A stretch of 5,561 bases of DNA from an uncultured Enterococcus sp. (lineage in GTDB: Bacteria > Bacillota > Bacilli > Lactobacillales > Enterococcaceae): the NCBI GenBank assembly GCA_946409145.1, contig CAMJVA010000110.1, forward strand, positions 1 through 5,561, read 5' to 3'. Below the pieces are notes generated by a model, which saw only the letters and a program-made list of their open reading frames with translations, did no database searches and was not told where the DNA came from. Position numbers and translations under genes: made by a program. Positions 1 through 5,561 of the stretch are shown here, piece after piece; position 1 is the stretch's first letter; the number at the start of each line of letters is the position of its first letter.

Positions 1-42
1 GTTTCTCTCCTTCCTTGGCATGAGGTGCTTTTTTTCTAAAAG

Positions 43-51
43 TGCTACACT
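43..51 (+). promoter_or_regulatory. Extended -10 promoter for the yccF-like gene
   Basis: The sequence TGCTACACT fits an extended -10 element (TG, one base, then TACACT, matching TAnnnT). No good -35 box lies 16-18 bases upstream; the nearest resemblance, TTGGCA at 15-20, is too far away at 25 bases. Extended -10 promoters can work without a -35. Transcription would start near 58, leaving a leader of about 50 bases before the ATG at 107. TATATT at 55-60 is an alternative -10. Confidence 0.45.
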
Positions 52-106
52 GTATATATTATTAACTATGTACTAAAATCTATGAACGACGAAAGGGGTT
101 TTTTGA

Positions 107-472
107 ATGAATCTTTTAGGAAATATTATTTGGTTTATTTTTGGAGGATTAACCGGTGCCATTACCTGGTTTTTAGCAGGAATTTTATGGTGCATTACTA
201 TTGTAGGTATCCCCATTGGAATGCAGTGTTTTAAGTTTGCATCTTTAAGTTTAGCACCTTTTGGGAAACAAGTAGTTTATGATAGTAGTAGCATTAATTT
301 TATTATTAACCTTATTTGGTTAATCGTCTCTGGAATTCCTTTAGCTCTGGGACATTTAGTGAGTGCTATTATTTTGTGTATTACTATTATTGGCATTCCT
401 TTTGCTAAACAATCTTTAAAATTAGCTGGTCTTGCGATTCGACCTTTTGGAGCACGCATTGTTTCCAGATAA
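107..472 (+). CDS. yccF: YccF-domain (DUF307) inner membrane protein
   Basis: A 121-residue, very hydrophobic protein of the YccF family, whose molecular role is not established. It is built from two YccF units: residues 6-53 and 68-115 align without a gap and share 21 of 48 positions. Each unit starts with NxIW, has a membrane stretch, then a CITI(V/I)GIP motif (residues 29-36 and 91-98), then Q, K and A at matching spacings, and ends in PFG (51-53 and 113-115). Two to four membrane segments are likely. It is somewhat shorter than E. coli YccF, which is about 148 residues. The start is supported by GAAAGGGG at 91-98, eight bases before the ATG. No hairpin terminator follows, so some readthrough into the ABC genes 101 bases downstream is possible. 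The family call is confident; the function is unknown. Confidence 0.88.
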   Translation: MNLLGNIIWFIFGGLTGAITWFLAGILWCITIVGIPIGMQCFKFASLSLAPFGKQVVYDSSSINFIINLIWLIVSGIPLALGHLVSAIILCITIIGIPFAKQSLKLAGLAIRPFGARIVSR

Positions 473-542
473 AATCTGTTAACTCATTTATTTTACCAAA
501 GAAAAAATAACTTGTCCCCTGTTTTTCAAAGAACGAATAGGG

Positions 543-548
543 TATACT
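543..548 (+). promoter_or_regulatory. Candidate -10 box for the ABC exporter operon
   Basis: TATACT in the 101-base gap between the yccF-like gene and the ABC ATPase differs from the TATAAT consensus at one base. No convincing -35 is present at 16-18 bases: TTTTCA at 523-528 is too close and TTGTCC at 512-517 too far. An intrinsic terminator is also absent from this gap, so the ABC genes could be read from this site, from the upstream promoter, or from both. Confidence 0.4.
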
Positions 549-573
549 AAAGGTTAAATTTAGGAGGTGCTTT

Positions 574-1329
574 ATGATTTCACTGCAACAAGTAACAAAA
601 AACTATGATGAAAAAGTAGCTTTAAAGGACTTGAATTTAACTATTCCTCAAGGGAAAATTTTTGGCTTTTTGGGACACAATGGTGCTGGTAAATCCACTA
701 CTATTAAATGTTTAACTTCAGTGATTGAACCGACTAGTGGAGAAATTTACTTTGACGATCTTTCTTTAAAAGAACACCGACGAGAAATCAAACAAAAAAT
801 TGGCTATGTTCCAGACACTCCCGATTTATTTTTACAACTTTCTGCTAATGAATACTGGCATTTAATTGAGTCTGCTTACCAGTTAAATTCAGTGGAAAGT
901 GCTAATCGAAAACTAGATCTAATTAAATTATTTGCCATGGAAGATCATGCAGACGAAGTGATTAACAGTTTTTCTCACGGAATGCGCCAAAAAGTCATTG
1001 TGATTGGGGCACTTTTATCCGATCCAGATATTTGGATTTTAGATGAACCTCTCCAAGGACTGGATCCTCAAGCTGCTTTTGATTTAAAAAATCTCATGAA
1101 AGACCATGTTAAAAAAGGGAAAACCGTTATTTTTTCTACCCACGTGTTAGATTCCGCCCAACAATTATGCGATGAGTTGGCGATTTTAAAGCAAGGGGAA
1201 CTTTTATATCAAGGTTCAGTGGATAGTTTACTGGAACGTCATCCTGGACAGTCTTTAGAAACAATTTATTTAAATATGATCAACACCCCTCTTGCCACGC
1301 CTTTTGTGGAGGAAAGCCATGAGTCTTAA
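574..1329 (+). CDS. ABC transporter ATP-binding protein (ABC-2/EcsA-like)
   Basis: A 251-residue cytoplasmic ATPase that should power the membrane protein encoded directly downstream. The full nucleotide-binding domain is visible: Walker A GHNGAGKST at 34-42, signature FSHGM at 133-137 (a usual LSGGQ variant of ABC-2/EcsA-type ATPases), Walker B ending ILDEP at 155-159 with catalytic E158, D-loop GLDP at 162-165, and the switch histidine H190 in FSTH. The Q-loop position reads GYVPD, so the usual glutamine is D81; EcsA-like proteins also tend to have an acidic residue here. After about residue 215 a short tail carries no second domain. The start is secure: AGGAGGTG at 562-569 precedes the ATG at ideal spacing. 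The 3' end overlaps the permease gene by 11 bases, indicating coupled translation. Class is certain; the substrate and the direction (probably export) are inferred. Confidence 0.93.
   Translation: MISLQQVTKNYDEKVALKDLNLTIPQGKIFGFLGHNGAGKSTTIKCLTSVIEPTSGEIYFDDLSLKEHRREIKQKIGYVPDTPDLFLQLSANEYWHLIESAYQLNSVESANRKLDLIKLFAMEDHADEVINSFSHGMRQKVIVIGALLSDPDIWILDEPLQGLDPQAAFDLKNLMKDHVKKGKTVIFSTHVLDSAQQLCDELAILKQGELLYQGSVDSLLERHPGQSLETIYLNMINTPLATPFVEESHES
1308..1312 (+). promoter_or_regulatory. Ribosome binding site that fixes the permease start
   Basis: GGAGG lies six bases before the ATG at 1319, inside the last codons of the ATPase gene. An in-frame ATG at 1292 would add nine residues (MPRLLWRKA), but I see no comparable purine-rich site before it. 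The 1319 start, giving an 11-base overlap with the ATPase gene, is therefore preferred. Confidence 0.8.
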
Positions 1330-2908
1330 AAATATTTTAGCCTTATTCAAAGTTAATTTAATTTATGCTAATCCTCAGCAAACAGCCGCTTATCGTAAAA
1401 AAGGGAAAACTGGTAGTAAATTATTCAAAAGTTTATTAAATCAATACTTACTCTTATCCGTAGTTTTTGTTGTGGCTTATTCCTGGATGTTTTTAACCAT
1501 TAATCTTTCCGAATATCCTGGATTTTTCACCATGTATCTGGCTCTTTTTGCCTTAATGGCTTTTGCCCAGAGTGTTTCTGTTATTTTTAATGTTTTTTAT
1601 CAAAGTGAGGATTTAGAGGATTATTTATATTTACCTTTTAAACAAGGGGAAGTCTTCTTTGCTAAATTTGCCATTGTAGCACTCACTATTTTACCTTTTG
1701 CCCTTCCTTTATTTGGGGTATTATTAGTGACGACTTTAGGTAAATTTTCTCTTCCTTTAGGCATTCTCTTATCCTTAGTGCTCTTTTTGCTCTTTTTTGC
1801 TTTAATGTTTACTTTATACATTTTATTAGTTTCTTCTTTAACCCAAACCAAAGTTTTTTTGCGTCATAAAAAAACTTTTTCTTCCGCTTTAATGTTTCTT
1901 TCTTCTTTTGGAATGGTTGCAGGAATTCTTTATATTAATTCTGCGAGAAGTTCCAGCGAAACTTATATTAATGATGTGTTAGTGCTAAAGGATCAATTTA
2001 TTATTTATCCCCTCTATCCTTTCTTTAAACTAGCCACTGATCCTTTTTCTGTAAGTAGTCTTTTAATTTTTATAGGACTTTTAGTTTTACTAGGTATTTT
2101 CACTTTTATTTTAATTAAAATGATTATTCCTCGTTTTTATCTTCAAGCAAATGTGGAACCAGTGAAGAAAAAAGCCCAAGGAAAAGGCAAAAAACAAAGT
2201 CTCAAAAAACAGCTCTTAACCTATAATTTCAATTTAATTAAAGATCCAACGTTACTTATGCAATTTTTCACCTCAACGATTATTTTGCCTTTATGTTTTG
2301 TTTTTCCTGTGGCTAGTATTGGAACGAAAATGTTTACTCATTTACCTTTGACCTATGCTGGAGTTACTTTTTTAGCTGGTGGATTTTTTGCTTTTCTATG
2401 TTTAGGAAACACTTCTTTAAGTTCAGTAATTATTAGTTTAGATCGGGAAAATTTTTCTTTTATTAAAAGTTTACCCCTTTCTTTAAAAAAATATTTAAGC
2501 TTAAAATTCTGGTTCACCACTTTGTTTCAGCTAGCTTTAATGAGTCTTTCCTTGTTAGGTTTAGGTTTATTTTTAAAACTACCACTTCTTTTAATTTTCA
2601 CCTTACTTTTAGGAACTATTTTAACAACCATTATTGTGTCACTGTTTTATTTCGCCCGAGATTACCGTTTGCTAACTTTAAACTGGACCAATATTACGCA
2701 ACTTTTCCAACGAGGTGGCGGTAATTTCACGCGCATGCTAATTTTATTTGGCACTATGTTAGTGGGCACACTTTTTGTAGGGCTTTTCGCCTTTTTATCC
2801 ACCTTATCTCCTCTAGTAGGAAACTTACTGATTTTTCTTCTTGCTCTAGGACTATTTATTATTTTTTACTATCATTACCAGAAAAACTTCTGGGAAAAAC
2901 TAGATTAA
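1319..2908 (+). CDS. ABC transporter membrane protein, about 12 TM segments
   Basis: A 529-residue integral membrane protein, the evident partner of the ATPase just upstream. A short basic N-terminal cytoplasmic stretch (1-40) is followed by roughly six hydrophobic segments. A lysine-rich hydrophilic loop comes next (about 282-300, VKKKAQGKGKKQ), then roughly six more segments and a charged C-terminus (NFWEKLD). Each half has a similar cytosolic motif: SEDLEDYLYLPF...AKF near residue 96-117 and LDRENFSFIKSLPL...LKF near 375-397. This suggests two fused ABC-2-type permease halves, so one copy might complete a transporter with two ATPase subunits. The second motif resembles the (F/W)xxLKSLPxS pattern of large Gram-positive ABC exporter permeases. 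I recognise the class but not a named family; the substrate is unknown. The ATG at 1319 is chosen over 1292 because of GGAGG at 1308-1312. The stop codon merges into the terminator. Confidence 0.85.
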   Translation: MSLKNILALFKVNLIYANPQQTAAYRKKGKTGSKLFKSLLNQYLLLSVVFVVAYSWMFLTINLSEYPGFFTMYLALFALMAFAQSVSVIFNVFYQSEDLEDYLYLPFKQGEVFFAKFAIVALTILPFALPLFGVLLVTTLGKFSLPLGILLSLVLFLLFFALMFTLYILLVSSLTQTKVFLRHKKTFSSALMFLSSFGMVAGILYINSARSSSETYINDVLVLKDQFIIYPLYPFFKLATDPFSVSSLLIFIGLLVLLGIFTFILIKMIIPRFYLQANVEPVKKKAQGKGKKQSLKKQLLTYNFNLIKDPTLLMQFFTSTIILPLCFVFPVASIGTKMFTHLPLTYAGVTFLAGGFFAFLCLGNTSLSSVIISLDRENFSFIKSLPLSLKKYLSLKFWFTTLFQLALMSLSLLGLGLFLKLPLLLIFTLLLGTILTTIIVSLFYFARDYRLLTLNWTNITQLFQRGGGNFTRMLILFGTMLVGTLFVGLFAFLSTLSPLVGNLLIFLLALGLFIIFYYHYQKNFWEKLD

Positions 2909-2954
2909 AAAAAGACTCAAAAAGGAGTAATTTTTCCTTTTTGAGTCTTTTTTT
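2907..2954. terminator. Bidirectional intrinsic terminator between convergent genes
   Basis: A perfect 16-bp stem pairs 2911-2926 (starting AAAGACTC) with 2935-2950 (ending GAGTCTTT) around an 8-base loop at 2927-2934. A-T pairs can extend the stem to 20 bp. A run of eight T (2948-2955) follows on the plus strand, and a run of seven A (2907-2913) gives the matching U tract on the minus strand. It can therefore stop both the ABC operon and the hydrolase-TraB operon. The permease TAA (2906-2908) and the TraB-family TAA (2954-2956 on the complement) both overlap its flanks. Confidence 0.93.
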
Positions 2955-4105
2955 TAAAATAAATGACGAATGATTTGTAAGCTCCCTATTAAGTTTCCTA
3001 AAGCGCCTCCTAGTGAAGAGGTGAAAAAAATCAGCAAAATTTTTAAAGCGCGATTTTTCATAAATGTTTTCACATGAAAAATATCTTCTTGCATATTTTG
3101 AAAATCTTTCACTCTGGGCTTTCTCACCCATGCTTCTGAAATAGCCGTGAAAAAACCCACTGCTAAAACAGGAGACAAGGTGCCAATAGGTGCTGTTAAA
3201 AAGGCCACTAAAATAGTTAAAGGATGACCCAAGCTTAAAGCCGTAAAAAGAGCCGCTAGAGCGCTATTTGACAATAACCAAACAGATAACTGATTAAAGC
3301 CATTTTCCGCTCCAGAAAGAAAACTGAACGCAATTAAGCCGACAATCATTAAAGGAAAGAGCCAGCTTAATAATTTACTCGTCCATTTCTTTTTTGGTAA
3401 CTCATCCATTTTTGTAAGGTCAAAGTCTTGGGTTAATTTTTCCATAATGCCTTTAACGTGAGCTTGCCCTACCACTGCCACAATTTTTTTCCCTGGAGCA
3501 TTTTTTATTTTCATTGATAAATAACTATCTCGATTAGAAACTAATTCTTCAAAAGGTCCTGGTAAACTTTCTTTTAAACTTAAAAAAGCTGTGTCCACTA
3601 AGTCTGATTGACTAAACTCCCCTAGATTTTCTTTAGTTAAATTTTCTTCGTCAATTCCCTCTAACGCCATGAAAGGAAGCTTTACTTTTTCTAAAAAACT
3701 TAACGAGCGCCACATTTTTTTAAAAGTAACTTGAATATCTCGATCCACCAACTCAAGGTGAGCATGAATTTTTTCACAGCTTTCAATGGCCGCACTCATA
3801 TCAAGACCAGCTTTTGAACTGTGATTTTTTTTAGCTAACTTTTTTTGTAAGGCCCCGTAAAAAAGCTGAACTAAAAATAAAACTACTTTCTTTTCTTTAA
3901 TCAGCTGAATAATATCTGTGTCTTCCCAATTTTTTTCTTTAATTTTATTTTCATAGCGTTTTTCGTCTAGCTCCACACATACAGTATCAGGTAATTCCTC
4001 TTCAATCACTTGTTTTACGAGAATAGGAGAAGTAGGCAACGCGTGATTTGTCCCAACTAAAATTAATTCTTTTCCTTCATAAGTTACCTTTTGTACTTCT
4101 TCCAT
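2954..4105 (-). CDS. TraB/PrgY-family membrane protein
   Basis: A 383-residue protein matching the TraB/PrgY/GumN family over its full length; plasmid PrgY and TraB of enterococci are of similar size. Those plasmid proteins reduce a cell's own peptide pheromone activity, and related Tiki proteins are membrane metalloproteases. Visible family marks are two GxxH motifs, GTNH at 18-21 and GQAH at 213-216, VELDEKRY at 44-51 with E45, the region LVDRDIQVTFKKMWRSLSF in the middle, and a C-terminal membrane part from about 243. That part includes LGHPLTILVAFLTAPIG and EAWVRKP, both typical of the family. The N-terminal domain lacks a signal peptide. The gene starts directly after the hydrolase stop (TAAATG), with its ribosome site inside the hydrolase gene. 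A role in pheromone control is not shown here: no conjugation genes are in view, and chromosomal homologues are common. Family confident, substrate unknown. Confidence 0.88.
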   Translation of the reverse strand: MEEVQKVTYEGKELILVGTNHALPTSPILVKQVIEEELPDTVCVELDEKRYENKIKEKNWEDTDIIQLIKEKKVVLFLVQLFYGALQKKLAKKNHSSKAGLDMSAAIESCEKIHAHLELVDRDIQVTFKKMWRSLSFLEKVKLPFMALEGIDEENLTKENLGEFSQSDLVDTAFLSLKESLPGPFEELVSNRDSYLSMKIKNAPGKKIVAVVGQAHVKGIMEKLTQDFDLTKMDELPKKKWTSKLLSWLFPLMIVGLIAFSFLSGAENGFNQLSVWLLSNSALAALFTALSLGHPLTILVAFLTAPIGTLSPVLAVGFFTAISEAWVRKPRVKDFQNMQEDIFHVKTFMKNRALKILLIFFTSSLGGALGNLIGSLQIIRHLF

Positions 4106-4990
4106 TTATTTCTCCTTTAAAAAATTCAATATTTCATTAAAAACTAACTGATTATTTTTTTCATTTAAAACTTCATGCTTCATGCCTGGCATCACTATGC
4201 TTTTTACATTTTTGTAACCAATTTTATTCAAGGTTTGCACCGTGTCTTTTAACCCCTTGTCTCCTCCAGTGATTTTTACATCTTCACTTCCTACAAGGGA
4301 TAAAATTTTAAGCTCAGGGTGAGTACATTTAAAATGATGATACTGTTTTAACTGATAATTACTCTCCCAAATTGTGAGACTACTTTTAACTGGATATTCC
4401 CTTAACATTTGTGGATCATTTTTAGCTTTTAAATTATTTTCCGGATTATTCGACAACCAAGAATTATCCTTCGCTTCTAAGTCTCCTGTTAATTTTGCTA
4501 AAAGTTTAGAATGGCCAAAAGGTCCATAAATTTTTAAAAATGTTCCGCTTAATTTTAATCCTAAAGGCACAATAGGAATATAATTTACCGTTCCAGTGAG
4601 AACTAATTTATCAATTTCTCCATCATGTTTTTGCAAGAATAATCTCGCTAAAATAGAACCAAAAGAATGCCCTAATAAATAATAAGGCAGGGTGGGAAAT
4701 TTTTTCTTCACAAATTGACAAATTTCATTTTGATCAGATACTAAATCTTCCCAGCTTTCCATAAAACCTTTACTGTGAGTATCACTAATGGATTTTCCAT
4801 GTCCTCGATTATCGGATAGCACCACAATATAGCCGTTTTTTTGTAAAAACTCCCCAAAAGGTAAATAACGCTCTTTATATTCTAAAGCCCCGTGAATAAT
4901 TTGCACAATCCCTTTAGGACTTTTAGGCTCCAAAATCCCCACATCAATAATTCCTTGATTTTTCGTTTTTAAGGTAAAATACTCTAACAT
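4106..4990 (-). CDS. Alpha/beta hydrolase, monoacylglycerol lipase/lysophospholipase-like (S33/Hydrolase_4)
   Basis: A 294-residue serine hydrolase with no signal peptide or membrane segment, so probably cytoplasmic. The oxyanion-hole HG lies at 33-34 in IIHGALEYKERY, a layout typical of the monoglyceride lipase/lysophospholipase group. DNRGHGKS follows at 60-67. The nucleophile elbow is GHSFG at 107-111 with S109. The acid is probably D237 in GSEDVKI, and the histidine is H272 in MKHEV. All triad members are in the usual order and spacing, so the enzyme looks intact, and its length is normal for the group. The ATG at 4990 is supported by an AGAGGTGAGG purine tract just upstream, and an extended -10 promoter lies about 50 bases further up. 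It is the first gene of an operon with the TraB-like gene. Likely reaction: hydrolysis of an acyl ester such as a monoacylglycerol or lysolipid; the true substrate cannot be read from sequence. Confidence 0.88.
   Translation of the reverse strand: MLEYFTLKTKNQGIIDVGILEPKSPKGIVQIIHGALEYKERYLPFGEFLQKNGYIVVLSDNRGHGKSISDTHSKGFMESWEDLVSDQNEICQFVKKKFPTLPYYLLGHSFGSILARLFLQKHDGEIDKLVLTGTVNYIPIVPLGLKLSGTFLKIYGPFGHSKLLAKLTGDLEAKDNSWLSNNPENNLKAKNDPQMLREYPVKSSLTIWESNYQLKQYHHFKCTHPELKILSLVGSEDVKITGGDKGLKDTVQTLNKIGYKNVKSIVMPGMKHEVLNEKNNQLVFNEILNFLKEK
4111..4118 (-). promoter_or_regulatory. Ribosome binding site of the TraB-like gene inside the hydrolase gene
   Basis: On the minus strand AAAGGAGA encodes the end of the hydrolase (Lys-Glu-Lys before the stop) and also serves as the Shine-Dalgarno site for the next gene, five bases before its ATG. 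The hydrolase TAA touches that ATG. This arrangement implies that the two proteins are translated in a coupled way. Confidence 0.85.
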
Positions 4991-5202
4991 GTCCTCACCT
5001 CTTAATTTAAGAAATTAAAATTTATTCTCAGCATTTAAATAATTATAACAAATATAAAGTACTTCCTAGCATTTATTTTTTAATCTTAACTAACTTTAAA
5101 AGTTAAGTTTATTTCAGAAGAGTTCGTAAAATAATTCTTATAAAAAAAATTTAATTTTAAATTTCCAACAATTTAATAAAAAGCTTTTCAAATTTTTTCT
5201 AC
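4991..5202. other. AT-rich spacer between the tRNA cluster and the hydrolase operon
   Basis: About 210 bases of very AT-rich DNA with no credible gene on either strand. It holds the extended -10 promoter at 5042-5050 and three small inverted repeats. These are TTAATTT/AAATTAA at 5002-5018, next to the hydrolase ribosome site; CTTAACT/AGTTAAG at 5085-5107, upstream of the promoter; and an AT-only 8+2+8 palindrome at 5147-5164. In DNA this AT-rich, such palindromes can arise by chance. Confidence 0.6.
5042..5050 (-). promoter_or_regulatory. Extended -10 promoter of the hydrolase-TraB operon
   Basis: On the minus strand the sequence reads TGTTATAAT, a perfect TATAAT with the TG of an extended -10. 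The bases 16-18 upstream do not resemble TTGACA (they read near GCTAGG). Transcription would start near 5035 and give a leader of about 45 bases. The AT-rich DNA further upstream could act as an UP element. Confidence 0.6.
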
Positions 5203-5232
5203 AAAAAAAGGAATGTCCAAATGACATTCCTT
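5203..5232 (-). terminator. Intrinsic terminator of the tRNA cluster
   Basis: On the minus strand a perfect 10-bp stem, AAGGAATGTC with GACATTCCTT, closes a 5-base loop and runs into a U tract (complement of the A run 5203-5209). It begins five bases after the end of tRNA-Glu, so tRNA-Glu is the last gene of its transcript. It should also insulate the hydrolase promoter from tRNA transcription. Confidence 0.95.
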
Positions 5233-5236
5233 AAGA

Positions 5237-5308
5237 TGACCCGTACGGGACTCGAACCCGTGTTACCGCCGTGAAAGGGCGGTGTCTTAACCGCTTGACC
5301 AACGGGCC
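5237..5308 (-). tRNA. tRNA-Glu (anticodon UUC)
   Basis: A complete 72-base cloverleaf. The acceptor GGCCCGT pairs with ACGGGTC with one G-U pair. The anticodon stem CCGCC/GGCGG carries the loop CTTTCAC, giving anticodon UUC. The T arm has the loop TTCGAGT. The discriminator base is A and CCA is not encoded, so the 3' end must be completed by the CCA-adding enzyme. It is the last gene of the cluster, followed by a terminator. Confidence 0.97.
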
Positions 5309-5332
5309 AACATTGTATTATTTAAAAAATTA

Positions 5333-5406
<74 letters not shown>

Positions 5407-5420
5407 ATAAAAAAACTAAA

Positions 5421-5491
5421 AGCGGGTGACGAGAATCGAACTCGCGACAACAGCTTGGAAGGCTGTGGTTTTACCACTAAACTACACCCGC
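5421..5491 (-). tRNA. tRNA-Gly (anticodon UCC)
   Basis: A complete 71-base cloverleaf. The acceptor GCGGGTG pairs fully with CACCCGC. The anticodon stem ACAGC/GCTGT holds the loop CTTCCAA, giving anticodon UCC. The T stem GCGAG/CTCGT encloses TTCGATT, and the D loop keeps GG, so it looks like a normal translational tRNA, not a cell-wall-dedicated variant. The discriminator is T and CCA is not encoded. It lies 14 bases from tRNA-Ile. Confidence 0.97.
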
Positions 5492-5507
5492 AAAAATTTA
5501 GTTAAAG

Positions 5508-5561
5508 TGGCGCGGGACAGAATCGAACTGCCGACACACGGAGCTTCAATCCGTTGCTCTA
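5508..5561 (-). tRNA. tRNA-Phe (anticodon GAA), partial at window edge
   Basis: The 3' 54 bases of a tRNA; about 19 bases (the 5' acceptor strand and most of the D arm) lie past the window. The anticodon stem ACGGA/TCCGT carries the loop TTGAAGC, so the anticodon is GAA with G at position 37. The T stem GGCAG/CTGTC encloses TTCGATT. The acceptor 3' strand CCGCGCC ends with discriminator A and no CCA. It is cut only by the window boundary and shows no sign of being broken. Confidence 0.93.

Noticed and set aside
17..36. Possible terminator tail of an upstream gene (GGCATGAGGTGC followed by seven T)
   Set aside because: Only a 3-bp stem can form inside the window; the left arm, if any, would lie before base 1, so it cannot be supported.
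277..459. Open frame of 60 codons on the minus strand inside the yccF-like gene
   Set aside because: It lies wholly within a recognisable gene on the other strand, has no family features, and is explained as a shadow of that gene.
1292..1318. Upstream ATG adding nine residues to the permease
   Set aside because: No good ribosome site precedes it, whereas GGAGG sits six bases before the ATG at 1319; the extra residues also come from sequence under coding constraint in the ATPase frame.
1621..1851. Open frame of 76 codons on the minus strand inside the permease gene
   Set aside because: It is lysine-rich and low in complexity, as expected from the reverse of T-rich membrane-protein codons, and is fully inside a well-supported gene.
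2859..3131. Open frame of 90 codons on the minus strand across the convergent junction
   Set aside because: It overlaps the TraB-like gene in another frame, runs through the terminator hairpin and shows no recognisable domain.
2954..4105. Reading the TraB-like gene as evidence of a pheromone-responsive conjugative plasmid
   Set aside because: No replication, transfer or pheromone-receptor genes are present, the neighbours are housekeeping tRNAs, and TraB-family genes also occur on chromosomes.

Overview
The window looks like a chromosomal segment from a low-GC Gram-positive bacterium, most likely Lactobacillales (Enterococcus/Vagococcus-like). The evidence is the strongly AT-rich coding sequence, strong AGGAGG-type ribosome binding sites, a TraB/PrgY-family protein of the enterococcal type and length, and a compact tRNA cluster whose genes do not encode CCA. 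The genus cannot be fixed from the sequence alone.

Layout. On the plus strand (1-2908) lies a small YccF-type membrane protein behind an extended -10 promoter. It is followed by a two-gene ABC exporter: an ATPase and a 529-residue membrane partner overlapping by 11 bases. A strong hairpin at 2907-2954 ends this block and works in both orientations. On the minus strand a two-gene operon converges on that hairpin. It holds an alpha/beta hydrolase (4106-4990) followed directly by a TraB-family membrane protein (2954-4105), with the stop codon of the first abutting the ATG of the second. The operon has its own extended -10 promoter in an AT-rich spacer. Upstream of that spacer, also on the minus strand, is the 3' end of a tRNA cluster, transcribed Phe-Gly-Ile-Glu and closed by a textbook terminator; tRNA-Phe runs off the window edge.

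Function. The ATPase and permease should form one exporter or membrane-remodelling transporter of unknown substrate. The hydrolase and TraB-like protein are translationally coupled and may act together at the membrane, but the substrate of neither can be read from sequence. No mobile element, CRISPR array, phage gene or clear defence system is visible. The most noteworthy points are the hydrolase-TraB pairing, the gapless internal duplication in the YccF protein, the apparent duplication in the ABC permease, and the shared terminator into which both convergent stop codons run. I see no strong case for a wholly new system.
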